A stretch of DNA of 34,051 nucleotides from CAYNYM01 sp049366815 (GCA_049366815.1 JBMNCO010000112.1:1-34051); one strand, 5' to 3'; shown: positions 26,194 to 34,020, counted from the first letter of the stretch. Program-made: numbers and translations. Notes: generated by a model from the sequence alone, not told the origin.

Positions 26194-27935
26194 AATTGGT
26201 TGTAAGCCCCCTCCCATAGGCCAAGGAAAAAACGACGCGCGTTGACTCCAAGGGATCGGATCCTGTAACCGCCCTCCTGTATGACAACAGTAGGCAATCG
26301 AAGACTGCCGATCATCCTCCCGTTGCCCTGGAAGTCCTTCGGATTGAGGCTCCAGGTGCCCGTGGGATCACCGTTGGCGGTATCCAGCCCAAGGGCCAGC
26401 ACAAGGAACTCGGGCTTGAATCTCATCACGCGCCTCAGGGCCCGGGCCAGAGCCTCCCGGTACTGCTTTCCATCGACCTTTTCCCCGAGTGGGATGTTGA
26501 CGTTCAGTCCCTCCCCCGGCCCCCTACCCCGTTCATCTGCAAAACCGCTGAAGTAGGGATAGGCAAAACTGGGGTGCCCGTGGATGGAAAGGGTGAGGAC
26601 ATCGGAGCGGCGATAAAAGACATTCTGGGTCCCGTTGCCGTGGTGGTAGTCGATGTCCAGGACGGCCACGCGTCCATAGCGGCTGAGATAATCGGCCGCC
26701 ACGGCTGCGGAATTGAAATAGCAGAATCCCCCAAAGGCCCTCTTTTCGGCATGGTGCCCTGGGGGACGCACCAGGGCATAACCGAGGCGGTAGCCCTCCA
26801 GAATCTTTTGGGCCACGGTGAGGGCGCAGTCTACAGCCCGCTTCGAGGCCATATAGGCGTTTTCATTGATGGGGGTGAAGGTATCGATACAGTAATAGCC
26901 GGCTCGAATCGGCAGTTCCTTCGGAGGCCGGGCGTTGTTGCGTATGGGGAAGACATAGGGATAGACCGAGGTACCGGGTTTGATCACGGTGCAGACCTTT
27001 TTGAAGTAATCCACGTACCGACCGTCGTGGACGGCCCTGATGTGTCGTTCCGGAAAGTCATGGACGCCGATCCTTTCAAAGAGTTTCGTAGGTTCGATCT
27101 CCCGGAGGATGGCCCCAATCCTGACCGGAGACTCCAGATAACCCCGCTCCCGGACGTGGTGGATATCGTGTTTGTCATTGACCACCAGGACGATGCTTTT
27201 CTCAACGGACCTGACCGAACCGACCGGGAGGACCGGCTTCTCTTTGACGTACCTCGGTTCCCTCAGACGCAGGGGATCGTCCTTGAGGGAACGGACCACC
27301 GTGTCGATATATTCCCTGGGGCACAAGTCTCCATATTTTCTCTGTAAAATGGCCTGGACGATCCGCTTTGTTCGATCCCGACCAAGAGCCGCCGTCCTTC
27401 CAAGGCCGTCAAAAACCAGGTAGGGCGGACAATCATCGTCCGGATTCACCGGGGTTTCGTAGGCCGTGTTGATGAGGGGTCTTGCCCCGTAGCGCTCATA
27501 GAATCGAAGGCGCGCGGCGTTCTGCTTCAGGATGGTCCGGTCCCGGCAGAGATTGGGGTCGTCAGGAAGGCACTCGAAAAAGAGGCCGATGCTCTTGAGA
27601 GACAGGGCCTCCTCCCTGACCCTCTCGTAAAGGGCACTCCCGAAACCGCCTCCCGTGAGGTGTTTTGCCGCAGCGATAAAATCGAGGAAGCTGAAATCGA
27701 GATCCGGGGCGTGGTGAAGGAGGGCGAACCCCTTTACGCCCGCTCTCGCCCCTTCGGCCACGAAAAGCACGGAACGAAAGCGGAATTTCAAAGGATTGCG
27801 CAATTGTTCGGGCAGTTTGCGGATCTCCTCCTCAGAGAGGAGTGGAAACTGCTGCCGCAGGATCTCCTGGATCTGCACGATGATCAAGCGATTCAAAGGG
27901 ATCAGGTCATCGTAAATACGTCTGATTCGAAACAC
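26190..27935 (-). CDS. Fusion: N-terminal GNAT acetyltransferase + C-terminal HDAC/acetylpolyamine amidohydrolase-type deacetylase
   Basis: The 581 aa product joins two opposing activities. Residues 1-165 are GNAT-like: FVAEGARAGVKGFALLHH, the acetyl-CoA loop HLTGGGFGSALYERV (92-106) and RFYERYGARPL (144-154). Residues about 240-575 are a class II-type deacetylase with all catalytic residues: His394-His395 in PPGHHAEK, GGFCYFN (402-408), zinc ligands Asp429 and His431 in DIDYHHGNG, Asp518 in LGLDTANGDP, and Tyr557 in EGGYRI. HPSFAYPYFSGFADE resembles the acetylpolyamine amidohydrolase loop. The start is GTG 27935 with AAGGA upstream. It lies 41 bases after the second ATP-grasp gene. A small acetylated amine, rather than a protein, is the more likely substrate; this is inference. 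Confidence 0.88.
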   Translation of the reverse strand: MFRIRRIYDDLIPLNRLIIVQIQEILRQQFPLLSEEEIRKLPEQLRNPLKFRFRSVLFVAEGARAGVKGFALLHHAPDLDFSFLDFIAAAKHLTGGGFGSALYERVREEALSLKSIGLFFECLPDDPNLCRDRTILKQNAARLRFYERYGARPLINTAYETPVNPDDDCPPYLVFDGLGRTAALGRDRTKRIVQAILQRKYGDLCPREYIDTVVRSLKDDPLRLREPRYVKEKPVLPVGSVRSVEKSIVLVVNDKHDIHHVRERGYLESPVRIGAILREIEPTKLFERIGVHDFPERHIRAVHDGRYVDYFKKVCTVIKPGTSVYPYVFPIRNNARPPKELPIRAGYYCIDTFTPINENAYMASKRAVDCALTVAQKILEGYRLGYALVRPPGHHAEKRAFGGFCYFNSAAVAADYLSRYGRVAVLDIDYHHGNGTQNVFYRRSDVLTLSIHGHPSFAYPYFSGFADERGRGPGEGLNVNIPLGEKVDGKQYREALARALRRVMRFKPEFLVLALGLDTANGDPTGTWSLNPKDFQGNGRMIGSLRLPTVVIQEGGYRIRSLGVNARRFFLGLWEGAYNQL

Positions 27936-27976
27936 GGCTGATGGATTCCTTATTAAGAGTGACCTCGGCGACTGCT

Positions 27977-28996
27977 TCAGGGTTCCGTTGCGCGGTAAGC
28001 AAAACGACTCCCCATATCCTTGAGGACCCTTCGAATCACCCTGGAAAAGGAAAGCCCCCCTTCGGCGGCCGCGGCCGCAAAACCCGCATCAGGGGAGAGG
28101 CAGGGATTGGTGTTTATCTCCAGGACCCAGGGATGATTTTCCTCATCCACCCGGAAATCGATCCTCGCGTATCCCCGGAGATCGAACAGATGCCAGCACT
28201 CCAGGGCCAACTTTTTGAGGTCCTCCAGCAGTGCTGTATCCCTGGAAGGGAAACGGAATCTTCTGGGTGTATGATGGTATTCAAAGGAGTTCTCGTCCCA
28301 CTTGGCCCTGTATCCGACCAGCCGCCTCTTTCCGGGCGGAAAGGTGTCAAAGCAGATCTCCGCCGGTGGGAGCACTTCCGGACCCTGCGGGGCGGCGAGC
28401 AGGGAGAGATTGAATTCCCGACCCTCGATGAATGTCTCGGCCAAACAATCCCCACCAAGATCCATCCGTCGATTTTCCATTTCCTCCAAGAGTGCCGATC
28501 CGTCCTTGACAGTCACCACGGAATCTTCCTCAATGCCGATGGAGGCGTGTTCCCACACGGACTTGATGATGAAGGTCCCTTGGACCGGGCCCCCGAAGGT
28601 CTTCAGTTCTTTGCGGGAAAAGAACCCGGGTGTGGGGACGGCGGTTCCACGGAGTATCCTCTTGGCGATCAGTTTATTGGAGGTGGTACAGAGCGCATCG
28701 GCCCCGGAGCCGGTGTAGGGGATCTGTAGGGCATCCAGGATACCGGCGGGGAGGTGGATGAGACGACCCTGCCCTCCAACGGATTCCACGAGGTTGAAGA
28801 CAAAGGCCGGCGGTTGCATCATGAGTGCATCGAAAAACGCCCTAAGATCCAAGGAAAGGGTGAGCTCGTAGGGTTCATACCCCAGCCCCCGGAGTGCGCC
28901 GGCCACGGCCTCGGTCTGGACCAGGACGTCCTTTTGATCCGCATTCCCCTTCCGCCCGTCAACGCGGTCATGGATAATGGCGACTTGAGGGTTCAT
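27977..28996 (-). CDS. D-Ala-D-Ala ligase-like ATP-grasp enzyme (second of a pair)
   Basis: This 339 aa protein has an ATP-grasp fold. FNLVES (68-72) and GILDALQIPYTGSGADAL (85-102) match the N-terminal half of D-Ala-D-Ala ligases; Lys145 in FIIKSVWEH binds ATP; ETFIEGREFNLSLL (187-200) and the metal-binding EINTNPCLSP (293-302) complete the site. The GGxSxE signature that positions the first D-Ala in true Ddl is missing, so I do not call it ddl. Family members join a carboxylate to an amine through an acyl phosphate. It follows the first ATP-grasp gene by 37 bases on the same strand. The ribosome-binding site before ATG 28996 is weak. Confidence 0.85.
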   Translation of the reverse strand: MNPQVAIIHDRVDGRKGNADQKDVLVQTEAVAGALRGLGYEPYELTLSLDLRAFFDALMMQPPAFVFNLVESVGGQGRLIHLPAGILDALQIPYTGSGADALCTTSNKLIAKRILRGTAVPTPGFFSRKELKTFGGPVQGTFIIKSVWEHASIGIEEDSVVTVKDGSALLEEMENRRMDLGGDCLAETFIEGREFNLSLLAAPQGPEVLPPAEICFDTFPPGKRRLVGYRAKWDENSFEYHHTPRRFRFPSRDTALLEDLKKLALECWHLFDLRGYARIDFRVDEENHPWVLEINTNPCLSPDAGFAAAAAEGGLSFSRVIRRVLKDMGSRFAYRATEP

Positions 28997-29033
28997 ATCG
29001 ACACAAAGGTCATGGGGACGCTTGAGGCGGACA

Positions 29034-30056
29034 TCAGTGCTTGCCCCCTGCGGCGGTCACGGCCCTTTTCAGAGCCGGAGAAGGACGGAGCCGTGAGAAG
29101 GCCGAATCCATGATCCTTCCGATGAGTTCACGGTAGGACATGCCTGCCATTTCGCACAGTATCGGAAGATCGGAATGCTCGGGATGAAGCCCCGGGAGGG
29201 GATTGATCTCCATGAACTGGGGATTTCCCAGGGCATCGGAACGCAGGTCCACCCGGGCTGCATCCCGGCATCCCAGGCAGCGGTAGGCCTGAAGGGCCAG
29301 TTCCTTGGCCTGTAGGGCTTCGAGGTCATCCACGAGGCGATAGCTCACCAGTTCCTTGAACTTCTCCTTGTTCCAGAAAGAATAGACCTCGGGTTCCGCC
29401 TTGGCCCCGAGGATCACCTCCATCACACCCACGGCCACGGCCCCCTTTCCGTTCCCCAGGATGCCCACGGTGAACTCCCTTCCGGGCAGGAATGTTTCAA
29501 CAATGACGTGCTGGTCATGGACGCGGAGGAGCATTTCGCAAACCAACGCCAGTTCATCCCGGTTTGTGATCTTGGAGGCGGCATTGATTCCCTTTCCGGT
29601 CCCTTCAGCAACGGGCTTTGCGAAAAGGGGATAGGCAAGATCGACGGATCCCACATCCTCGAGATCCTCCAGGATCCGGAAATCCGGCGTAGCCAGACCC
29701 GCGTCCCGAATCACACGCTTGGTCATTCCCTTGTGGAGCGTGAGTGCCAGGACCATGGGGTCTGAAAAGGTGTAGGGGATTCCGTGGGCCTCCAGAAGGG
29801 CCGGCACCTGGGCCTCTCTTGCAAAGCCCTTGAGACCTTCGGCGATATTGAAGACCAGGTCCCAGGACTTTCCTGCTGCGATACGCCGGGTAAGGTTACG
29901 CACGTGCCCGATGGGATCCGTTTCATAGCCCAGGGACTCCAGGGTCTCCCGGATGCCGTCAATGGTCTCCCTGCGGTCGAACTCCGCGGCCTCCTCCGGC
30001 GTGAACCCCTCTGCGAGGTAATCGTCACGAAGGTCATAGGTCATGCCGACGATCAT
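29034..30056 (-). CDS. D-Ala-D-Ala ligase-like ATP-grasp enzyme (first of a pair)
   Basis: A 340 aa ATP-grasp protein distantly similar to its downstream neighbour. Features: LVFNIAEGLKG (67-77), LLEAHGIPYTFSDP (87-100), Lys147 and the flexible loop EGTGKGI (151-157), ETFLPGREFTVGIL (187-200), and the metal-binding EINPLPGLHPEHSDLP (283-298), which is very Ddl-like. The N-terminal Ddl Ser-Glu signature is absent. The ATG at 30056 overlaps the aminomutase-like gene's stop by four bases (ATGA), with GGGAGAGG just upstream, so the two are translationally coupled. Predicted reaction: ATP-dependent amide-bond formation between two small molecules, one probably an amino acid. The substrates are unknown. 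Confidence 0.86.
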   Translation of the reverse strand: MIVGMTYDLRDDYLAEGFTPEEAAEFDRRETIDGIRETLESLGYETDPIGHVRNLTRRIAAGKSWDLVFNIAEGLKGFAREAQVPALLEAHGIPYTFSDPMVLALTLHKGMTKRVIRDAGLATPDFRILEDLEDVGSVDLAYPLFAKPVAEGTGKGINAASKITNRDELALVCEMLLRVHDQHVIVETFLPGREFTVGILGNGKGAVAVGVMEVILGAKAEPEVYSFWNKEKFKELVSYRLVDDLEALQAKELALQAYRCLGCRDAARVDLRSDALGNPQFMEINPLPGLHPEHSDLPILCEMAGMSYRELIGRIMDSAFSRLRPSPALKRAVTAAGGKH

Positions 30057-31408
30057 CGCGCCTCTCCCTGAAACATCCCATGGTGGTCGCCGGGAGATTC
30101 CTGAAATACCCCGCTGTCCCCGGTATCAGGGTAACGGAATAGACGGTTTTCGTAGTTTCTGAGAAGCAGATCGTCCCCTTCCCTGCCCTCCAGGTAATCC
30201 GGGAGGAGCGGGACCTTTCCGCCTCCTCCGGGCGCGTCGATCGCATAGGTGGGGACGGCATAGCCCGTGGTGTGCCCCCTGAGCCCGCGAATGATCTCCA
30301 GCCCCTTCACCACAGGGGTTCGGAAATGGCTCGAACCCGTGATGGGATCGCACTGATAGAGGTAGTAGGGCTTTACCCGGATCCGAAGGAGCCCGTGCAC
30401 GAGTTGACGCATCGTTTCCACAGAGTCGTTAATCCCCTTGAGAAGCACGGTCTGACTGCCCAGGGGCACGCCCGCGTCGGCAAGACGCTCACAGGCCTGG
30501 GCCGTCTCCGGGGTCAGTTCATCCGGATGGGTAAAATGGATGCTCACCCAGAGGGGATGATAGTGTTTGAGAAGGCGGCAGAGGGCGGGTGTCACACGCT
30601 GGGGAAGCACAACCGGGGCCTTGGTGCCGATACGAAGCATCTCAACGTGAGGGATTCGTCTCAGTCGTGACAAAAGCCAGTCCAGGGATTCGTCCGGCAG
30701 GGTGAAGGGATCGCCACCCGAAATGAGCACATCTCTTACGGCCCGATTTCCTTCGATATAGGCCACGGCCGCCTCCCATTGGCTGCGGTGAAAAGCGGTC
30801 TCGCCGTGGTGTCCCACCATGCGCGACCGCGTGCAGTAGCGGCAATAGGTAGAGCAGAAATCCGTGACAAGGAAGAGAACCCGGTCGGGATAACGGTGTA
30901 CGAGACCGGGCACCGGGCTGTACTGATCTTCTGCCAGAGGGTCTTCCGCCTCTCCCGGGGAGGAGATCCTCTCGGCGGGAACCGGCAGGACGGCACGGCG
31001 CAGGGGTTGGAGGGAATCCTTCGGATCAAGAAGAGCGGCATAGTATGGCGTTACGGCCACCGGGAAAAGAGAGGCCGGACGGTTCATGGCCATTCTCTCC
31101 TCCTCGCTCAGCTGAAGGAATTTTTCAAAACTGTGACATTGCGTGATCCGGTTTCGAAGCTGCCAGCGCCAGTCATTCCAATCGTTCCGAGTGGCGTCGG
31201 GAAAAAACTTTTTTCTGAAGGAACAAGCTCGAGGACCGGAGCGAAACCGGGGGAGGTGAGGAACTTCTCTGATTTCTATGATTTTTTTTCTTGCTTTGAC
31301 GGATTTTTCACTGTCTGGATTTGGCGGGGTAAACGTTATCTGAGTCCCTGATGCCCCATAGGGACTGGGAGGTTCAAACTCTTCTGCATTCAGTGTTCCT
31401 TTATCCAT
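30053..31408 (-). CDS. kamA: Lysine 2,3-aminomutase-like radical SAM enzyme (KamA family)
   Basis: From ATG 31408 the protein is 451 aa. Radical SAM Cys185/189/192 (FCSTYCRYC) bind [4Fe-4S]; the PLP lysine is Lys398 in DAPGGGGKV. Two acidic residues, Asp354 (YQCD) and Asp391 (IDAPGG), correspond to the pair that holds the substrate amino groups in clostridial lysine 2,3-aminomutase; glutamate 2,3-aminomutases differ there. This points to L-lysine as substrate and beta-lysine as product, though other alpha-amino acids are possible. It lacks the C-terminal cysteines of the clostridial enzyme. ATG 31408 has AAGGGGG at 31420-31426; an in-frame TTG at 31441 has none. First gene of the cluster; a sigma-54-like promoter lies about 70 bases upstream. 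Confidence 0.9.
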   Translation of the reverse strand: MDKGTLNAEEFEPPSPYGASGTQITFTPPNPDSEKSVKARKKIIEIREVPHLPRFRSGPRACSFRKKFFPDATRNDWNDWRWQLRNRITQCHSFEKFLQLSEEERMAMNRPASLFPVAVTPYYAALLDPKDSLQPLRRAVLPVPAERISSPGEAEDPLAEDQYSPVPGLVHRYPDRVLFLVTDFCSTYCRYCTRSRMVGHHGETAFHRSQWEAAVAYIEGNRAVRDVLISGGDPFTLPDESLDWLLSRLRRIPHVEMLRIGTKAPVVLPQRVTPALCRLLKHYHPLWVSIHFTHPDELTPETAQACERLADAGVPLGSQTVLLKGINDSVETMRQLVHGLLRIRVKPYYLYQCDPITGSSHFRTPVVKGLEIIRGLRGHTTGYAVPTYAIDAPGGGGKVPLLPDYLEGREGDDLLLRNYENRLFRYPDTGDSGVFQESPGDHHGMFQGEAR

Positions 31409-31447
31409 CGTGCCATATGCCCCCTTAAAAAATTGGCTCAAAGTGAT

Positions 31448-31462
31448 GGGCCGAATCGGCCC
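31448..31462 (-). promoter_or_regulatory. Leader hairpin before the aminomutase gene
   Basis: GGGCCG and CGGCCC form a perfect 6-base stem with a 3-base loop between the predicted sigma-54 start site (near 31467) and the ribosome-binding site (31420-31426). It could influence translation or message stability; no T run follows directly. Confidence 0.45.
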
Positions 31463-31478
31463 TTATTCTCCTTTTTTG

Positions 31479-31495
31479 AGCATAAGGCGTGCCAA
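31479..31495 (-). promoter_or_regulatory. Sigma-54 (RpoN)-type -24/-12 promoter of the five-gene cluster
   Basis: On the minus strand the element reads TTGGCACGCCTTATGCT. It has the invariant GG and GC at the required 10-base spacing, and matches the consensus YTGGCACGrNNNTTGCW at all but two positions. The start of transcription would be near 31467, about 60 bases before ATG 31408. RpoN promoters need an enhancer-binding activator; none is encoded in the window. Confidence 0.72.
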
Positions 31496-31812
31496 TTCGA
31501 TAATATCTTGAATTTATGGAATATTTCGCACAAGAGCCTGAGTCCATTTGATTTGTGAGTTCCGATATGGGTGACCCGGCCGAAAGCAGACGAGTCCCCG
31601 GGGGAGGCTTTAGTATGTAACCATCTTATATCATTAACCAAATAAGTTTTCGGAAACACCTATTCCTAAATTTTCCAAATCAGAATTTCTGGTTCCTCTT
31701 TTGCCATGAATCAAGAGAGATAAAAGAACAGCGTTCCACAGGGAGCACAGTAAAGAGAACAGGCCTGCGCCCGCCCGCAGCGGCCGCTTCTTTTGCGGAC
31801 ACTATAGTGCGC

Positions 31813-33027
31813 TCATAGATAAATCCATCCCATAAGCACCAACAGAGAGAAGACCGTCACAGGGATGCCGACCCTGGCGTGCTCTCTGAAAGTAATCTCC
31901 ACCCCGTATTGCTTTGCCTGTTCAATGACAATGAGATTGGCAATGCTCCCAATCAGAATCAGGTTGCCTGCAAAGGTGCTGGACACGGCCAGGGTATACC
32001 ACTCAATAGGGTTGGCAGGATCCAGGAATCTGATGAGCAACATGGTGGCCGGCACATTGCTGACAAGATTGCTCGTGACCGTGGATACCCCTGTAAGGAT
32101 CAGCGGGTTGCGAAGATCGATGCCCCTCTGATTCAGAAACTCCATGATGATCGCCGGGAGATTTTCCTCCGAAATCCCCTTGATGACGACAAAAAGGGCA
32201 CAAAAGAGGATAATCAGGTGCCAGTCAACCAGTTTGATCATGCTGTGGGTCTTCATTTTGCGACTGCAGAGCAGGACTCCGGCCATCGCGATGGCGGACA
32301 GTTCACGGGGGATTGAAGTGAAGAAGAGAAAGACAAGAATACCGGCGACCAGGAGGCCCTTTGTACTCTGCCAGAGATTGAACTCGGGCCAGTTCTCCCT
32401 CATGCCGGCCCGCGAGACGGCCTGCGGCGTGCAGAAACCATTGCGATATGACACGCAGATGATGAGGTAACTCCCCACCAGCGCCAAGACCGCCGGGGGC
32501 CCGCACCAGGCCAGGAATGCTCCGAAGGGGAACCTCCCGACCTGGCCGATCAGCATGTTCTGCGGATTTCCGATGATGGTTGCAGCGGAACCGATATTGC
32601 TGGAGACGGCAAGGCCGATGAGAAAGGGTAAAGGGTTTTTATCCGACTTCACCAGGGCCACGGTAATCACCGGAGTAAAGGCAAGGCAGACGATATCATT
32701 GGCCAGGACCGCGGAGAGTAACGCGCTCGTGACCATACAGACAAACAGGAACAGTCTCGGGCGATCGAACAACAGGGCGATCCGAGAAGCTGTCCGGGTA
32801 TAAAAGCCGCCGAGCCTCAATTGGGCCGAAAGAATCATGAGGGCGTAAAGCAGGACGATGGTCGGAAAGTCTATTCCCGTGATGGCCTGGTCAAGGGAAA
32901 TGACTCCACCGACAACCATCCCGATAGCGCCAAGCAAGGCGATCCCCGTTCTGTCCAGGACCAGGCCCGGAACCCTGCCAAGGGCGACTCCCACATAGGT
33001 GAGCAAAAATATTGTAAGCGCAAGCAT
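31813..33027 (-). CDS. ArsB/NhaD-type (ion transporter superfamily) membrane protein
   Basis: A 404 aa polytopic inner-membrane protein with about 10-11 hydrophobic segments. Two internal repeats are typical of the ion-transporter superfamily: SALLSAVLANDIVCLAFTPV in the first half and TSNLVSNVPATMLLIRFL in the second, each pairing a hydrophobic hairpin with an Asn-Asp or Asn-Val-Pro motif. GSAATIIGNPQNMLIG is a further family signature. Members include NhaD sodium/proton antiporters, ArsB arsenite pumps and YbiR-like proteins; I cannot assign the ion or anion. It is a single gene on the minus strand with a weak ribosome-binding site. No ars genes are nearby, so arsenite is less likely. Confidence 0.85.
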   Translation of the reverse strand: MLALTIFLLTYVGVALGRVPGLVLDRTGIALLGAIGMVVGGVISLDQAITGIDFPTIVLLYALMILSAQLRLGGFYTRTASRIALLFDRPRLFLFVCMVTSALLSAVLANDIVCLAFTPVITVALVKSDKNPLPFLIGLAVSSNIGSAATIIGNPQNMLIGQVGRFPFGAFLAWCGPPAVLALVGSYLIICVSYRNGFCTPQAVSRAGMRENWPEFNLWQSTKGLLVAGILVFLFFTSIPRELSAIAMAGVLLCSRKMKTHSMIKLVDWHLIILFCALFVVIKGISEENLPAIIMEFLNQRGIDLRNPLILTGVSTVTSNLVSNVPATMLLIRFLDPANPIEWYTLAVSSTFAGNLILIGSIANLIVIEQAKQYGVEITFREHARVGIPVTVFSLLVLMGWIYL

Positions 33028-33555
33028 TTCTAAAGGATTCGTTTCAGCCTTTTTTCAAGCCACCTTTTTTGATGAGTGAAAGCCCAAAGTCCTTGTAAAA
33101 CTTGAGGAGTCCCTCCACCGGTCTCTCAAAAAAACCGGTCACAGATTGCACTTTCCTCCCACTAAGAGGGGACGGAGATGAGAGGGACGCCCGTCGCTCC
33201 CTCCCGGAGGAAAGGAAAGTCTTCCCCTCCAAAACCCCGGCCATGAGCCCGATGAGGGTGTTCCGGGATAGTGGCCTTTCGTATGCCCCAGTTTTCCTCT
33301 TGGGATGTGAGCATAAAATAATTCTTTTATGAATGTATAGATCTATTTATTTTCTCCTATCGTTGTCCCAAAAAATAGAATGGGCCGCTCCAGGCAGGGG
33401 CCGGGATATAGGAGCCGAGGCCTGTAAGCAATAGGCTGCAGGGTGAAGCGATCGCTTGCTGGCGCCCGAGGAAAATCTTCGTTTATAACATCTTGACATG
33501 CAACGTCCCTCTGCCTATTCTCTGCCCGTGGCAAATACGGTATCTGAGGGTGCAT
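33028..33555. other. Long AT-rich spacer between transporter and NifU-like gene
   Basis: A divergent 528-base region with no supported gene. Short open frames at 33044-33244 (minus) and 33102-33332 (plus) lack ribosome-binding sites and known motifs. Noted elements are an inverted repeat CATAAAA/TTTTATG (33312-33331), a perfect palindrome ATAGATCTAT (33337-33346), two ACCGGT sites about 17 bases apart (33117-33140), and the sigma-70 promoter at 33493-33521. The promoter of the transporter gene was not found. Confidence 0.55.
33493..33521 (+). promoter_or_regulatory. Sigma-70 promoter of the NifU-like gene
   Basis: A perfect TTGACA (33493-33498), a 17-base spacer and TATTCT (33516-33521) place the transcript start near 33528. 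The TTG of this -35 box is also the first possible start codon of the long open frame, so that start is ruled out and GTG 33556 is preferred. Confidence 0.75.
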
Positions 33556-34020
33556 GTGTTAGACTTTTTCCTATATCTCTTGACCGCCTTCGGGGTTCTC
33601 TTCGGGGTTGTATGCCTCTGGATAGCCGTGTATTACTGGACGAACCCGCGGGTGGAAAACCCCGACGGAAACGCCTGTATCACAGGCACGTGCGGGGATA
33701 CCATGGAGATCCGCCTCAGATTCCAGGATGACAAGGTTGTCGAGACCTCGCACTGGACCGACGGATGCGCCTACAGCCTGAACTGTGTCTACGCAGCGGC
33801 CCGTCTGGCCAGAGGAATGACACCGGACCAAATCCTGGAGATCGACAGCGATACCATCAAGGAATCCATCGGCGGTCTTCCCAGTGACCATACGCATTGC
33901 GCCCGCCTTGCCTATGAAACTCTCCAAGCCGCTCTGGATGATTACATGAGGAAGCAGACCAGAAGACCACCACAAAACAAAAAAGAGTGCCACCATCTTT
34001 TTGCCCAGAAAAAGCCTTGA
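33556..34020 (+). CDS. Membrane-anchored NifU/IscU-like iron-sulfur scaffold protein
   Basis: From GTG 33556 (GAGGG 5 bases upstream) the product is 154 aa. Residues 3-28 form a single hydrophobic segment that would tether it to the inner membrane, followed by a NifU N-terminal/IscU-like domain. The three scaffold cysteines are present: Cys46 (GTCGDTM, with the conserved Asp48), Cys71 (DGCA) and Cys115 (HTHCA). The LPPVK chaperone-binding motif of IscU is replaced by LPSDH. The C-terminal tail is basic. Cluster assembly at the membrane is inferred; no isc, suf or nif gene is in the window. Frame and family are clear, the role is not. Confidence 0.85.
   Translation: MLDFFLYLLTAFGVLFGVVCLWIAVYYWTNPRVENPDGNACITGTCGDTMEIRLRFQDDKVVETSHWTDGCAYSLNCVYAAARLARGMTPDQILEIDSDTIKESIGGLPSDHTHCARLAYETLQAALDDYMRKQTRRPPQNKKECHHLFAQKKP

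Larger units (their letters stand above)
31409..31812 (-). other. Regulatory spacer upstream of the aminomutase cluster
   Basis: These 404 bases, more AT-rich than the genes, hold no supported gene. On the minus strand they contain, in order toward the aminomutase gene, a region without clear motifs, the sigma-54-like promoter (31479-31495) and a GGGCCG/CGGCCC stem (31448-31462) in the leader. Near the transporter end there are a CTGCG/CGCAG stem (31765-31780), a CCGC/GCGG stem (31784-31798) and a perfect palindrome CACTATAGTG (31800-31809) just after the transporter stop; these may act as a weak terminator. Confidence 0.6.

Noticed and set aside
26574..27347. 257-codon plus-strand open frame within the deacetylase fusion gene
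   Set aside because: Antisense to conserved catalytic motifs of the fusion protein; no independent signals.
27941..28729. 262-codon plus-strand open frame
   Set aside because: Antisense to the second ATP-grasp gene, whose motifs are clear.
31438..31659. 73-codon minus-strand open frame before the aminomutase gene
   Set aside because: It runs through the sigma-54-like promoter and leader hairpin, lacks a ribosome-binding site and resembles nothing.
33044..33244. 66-codon minus-strand open frame just upstream of the transporter gene
   Set aside because: Basic, Ser-rich product with no ribosome-binding site; its C-terminal half looks somewhat protein-like but I cannot support it.
33117..33300. 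Possible riboswitch or structured RNA before the transporter gene
   Set aside because: I looked for known riboswitch cores (cyclic-di-GMP, fluoride, molybdenum) and did not find them on either strand.
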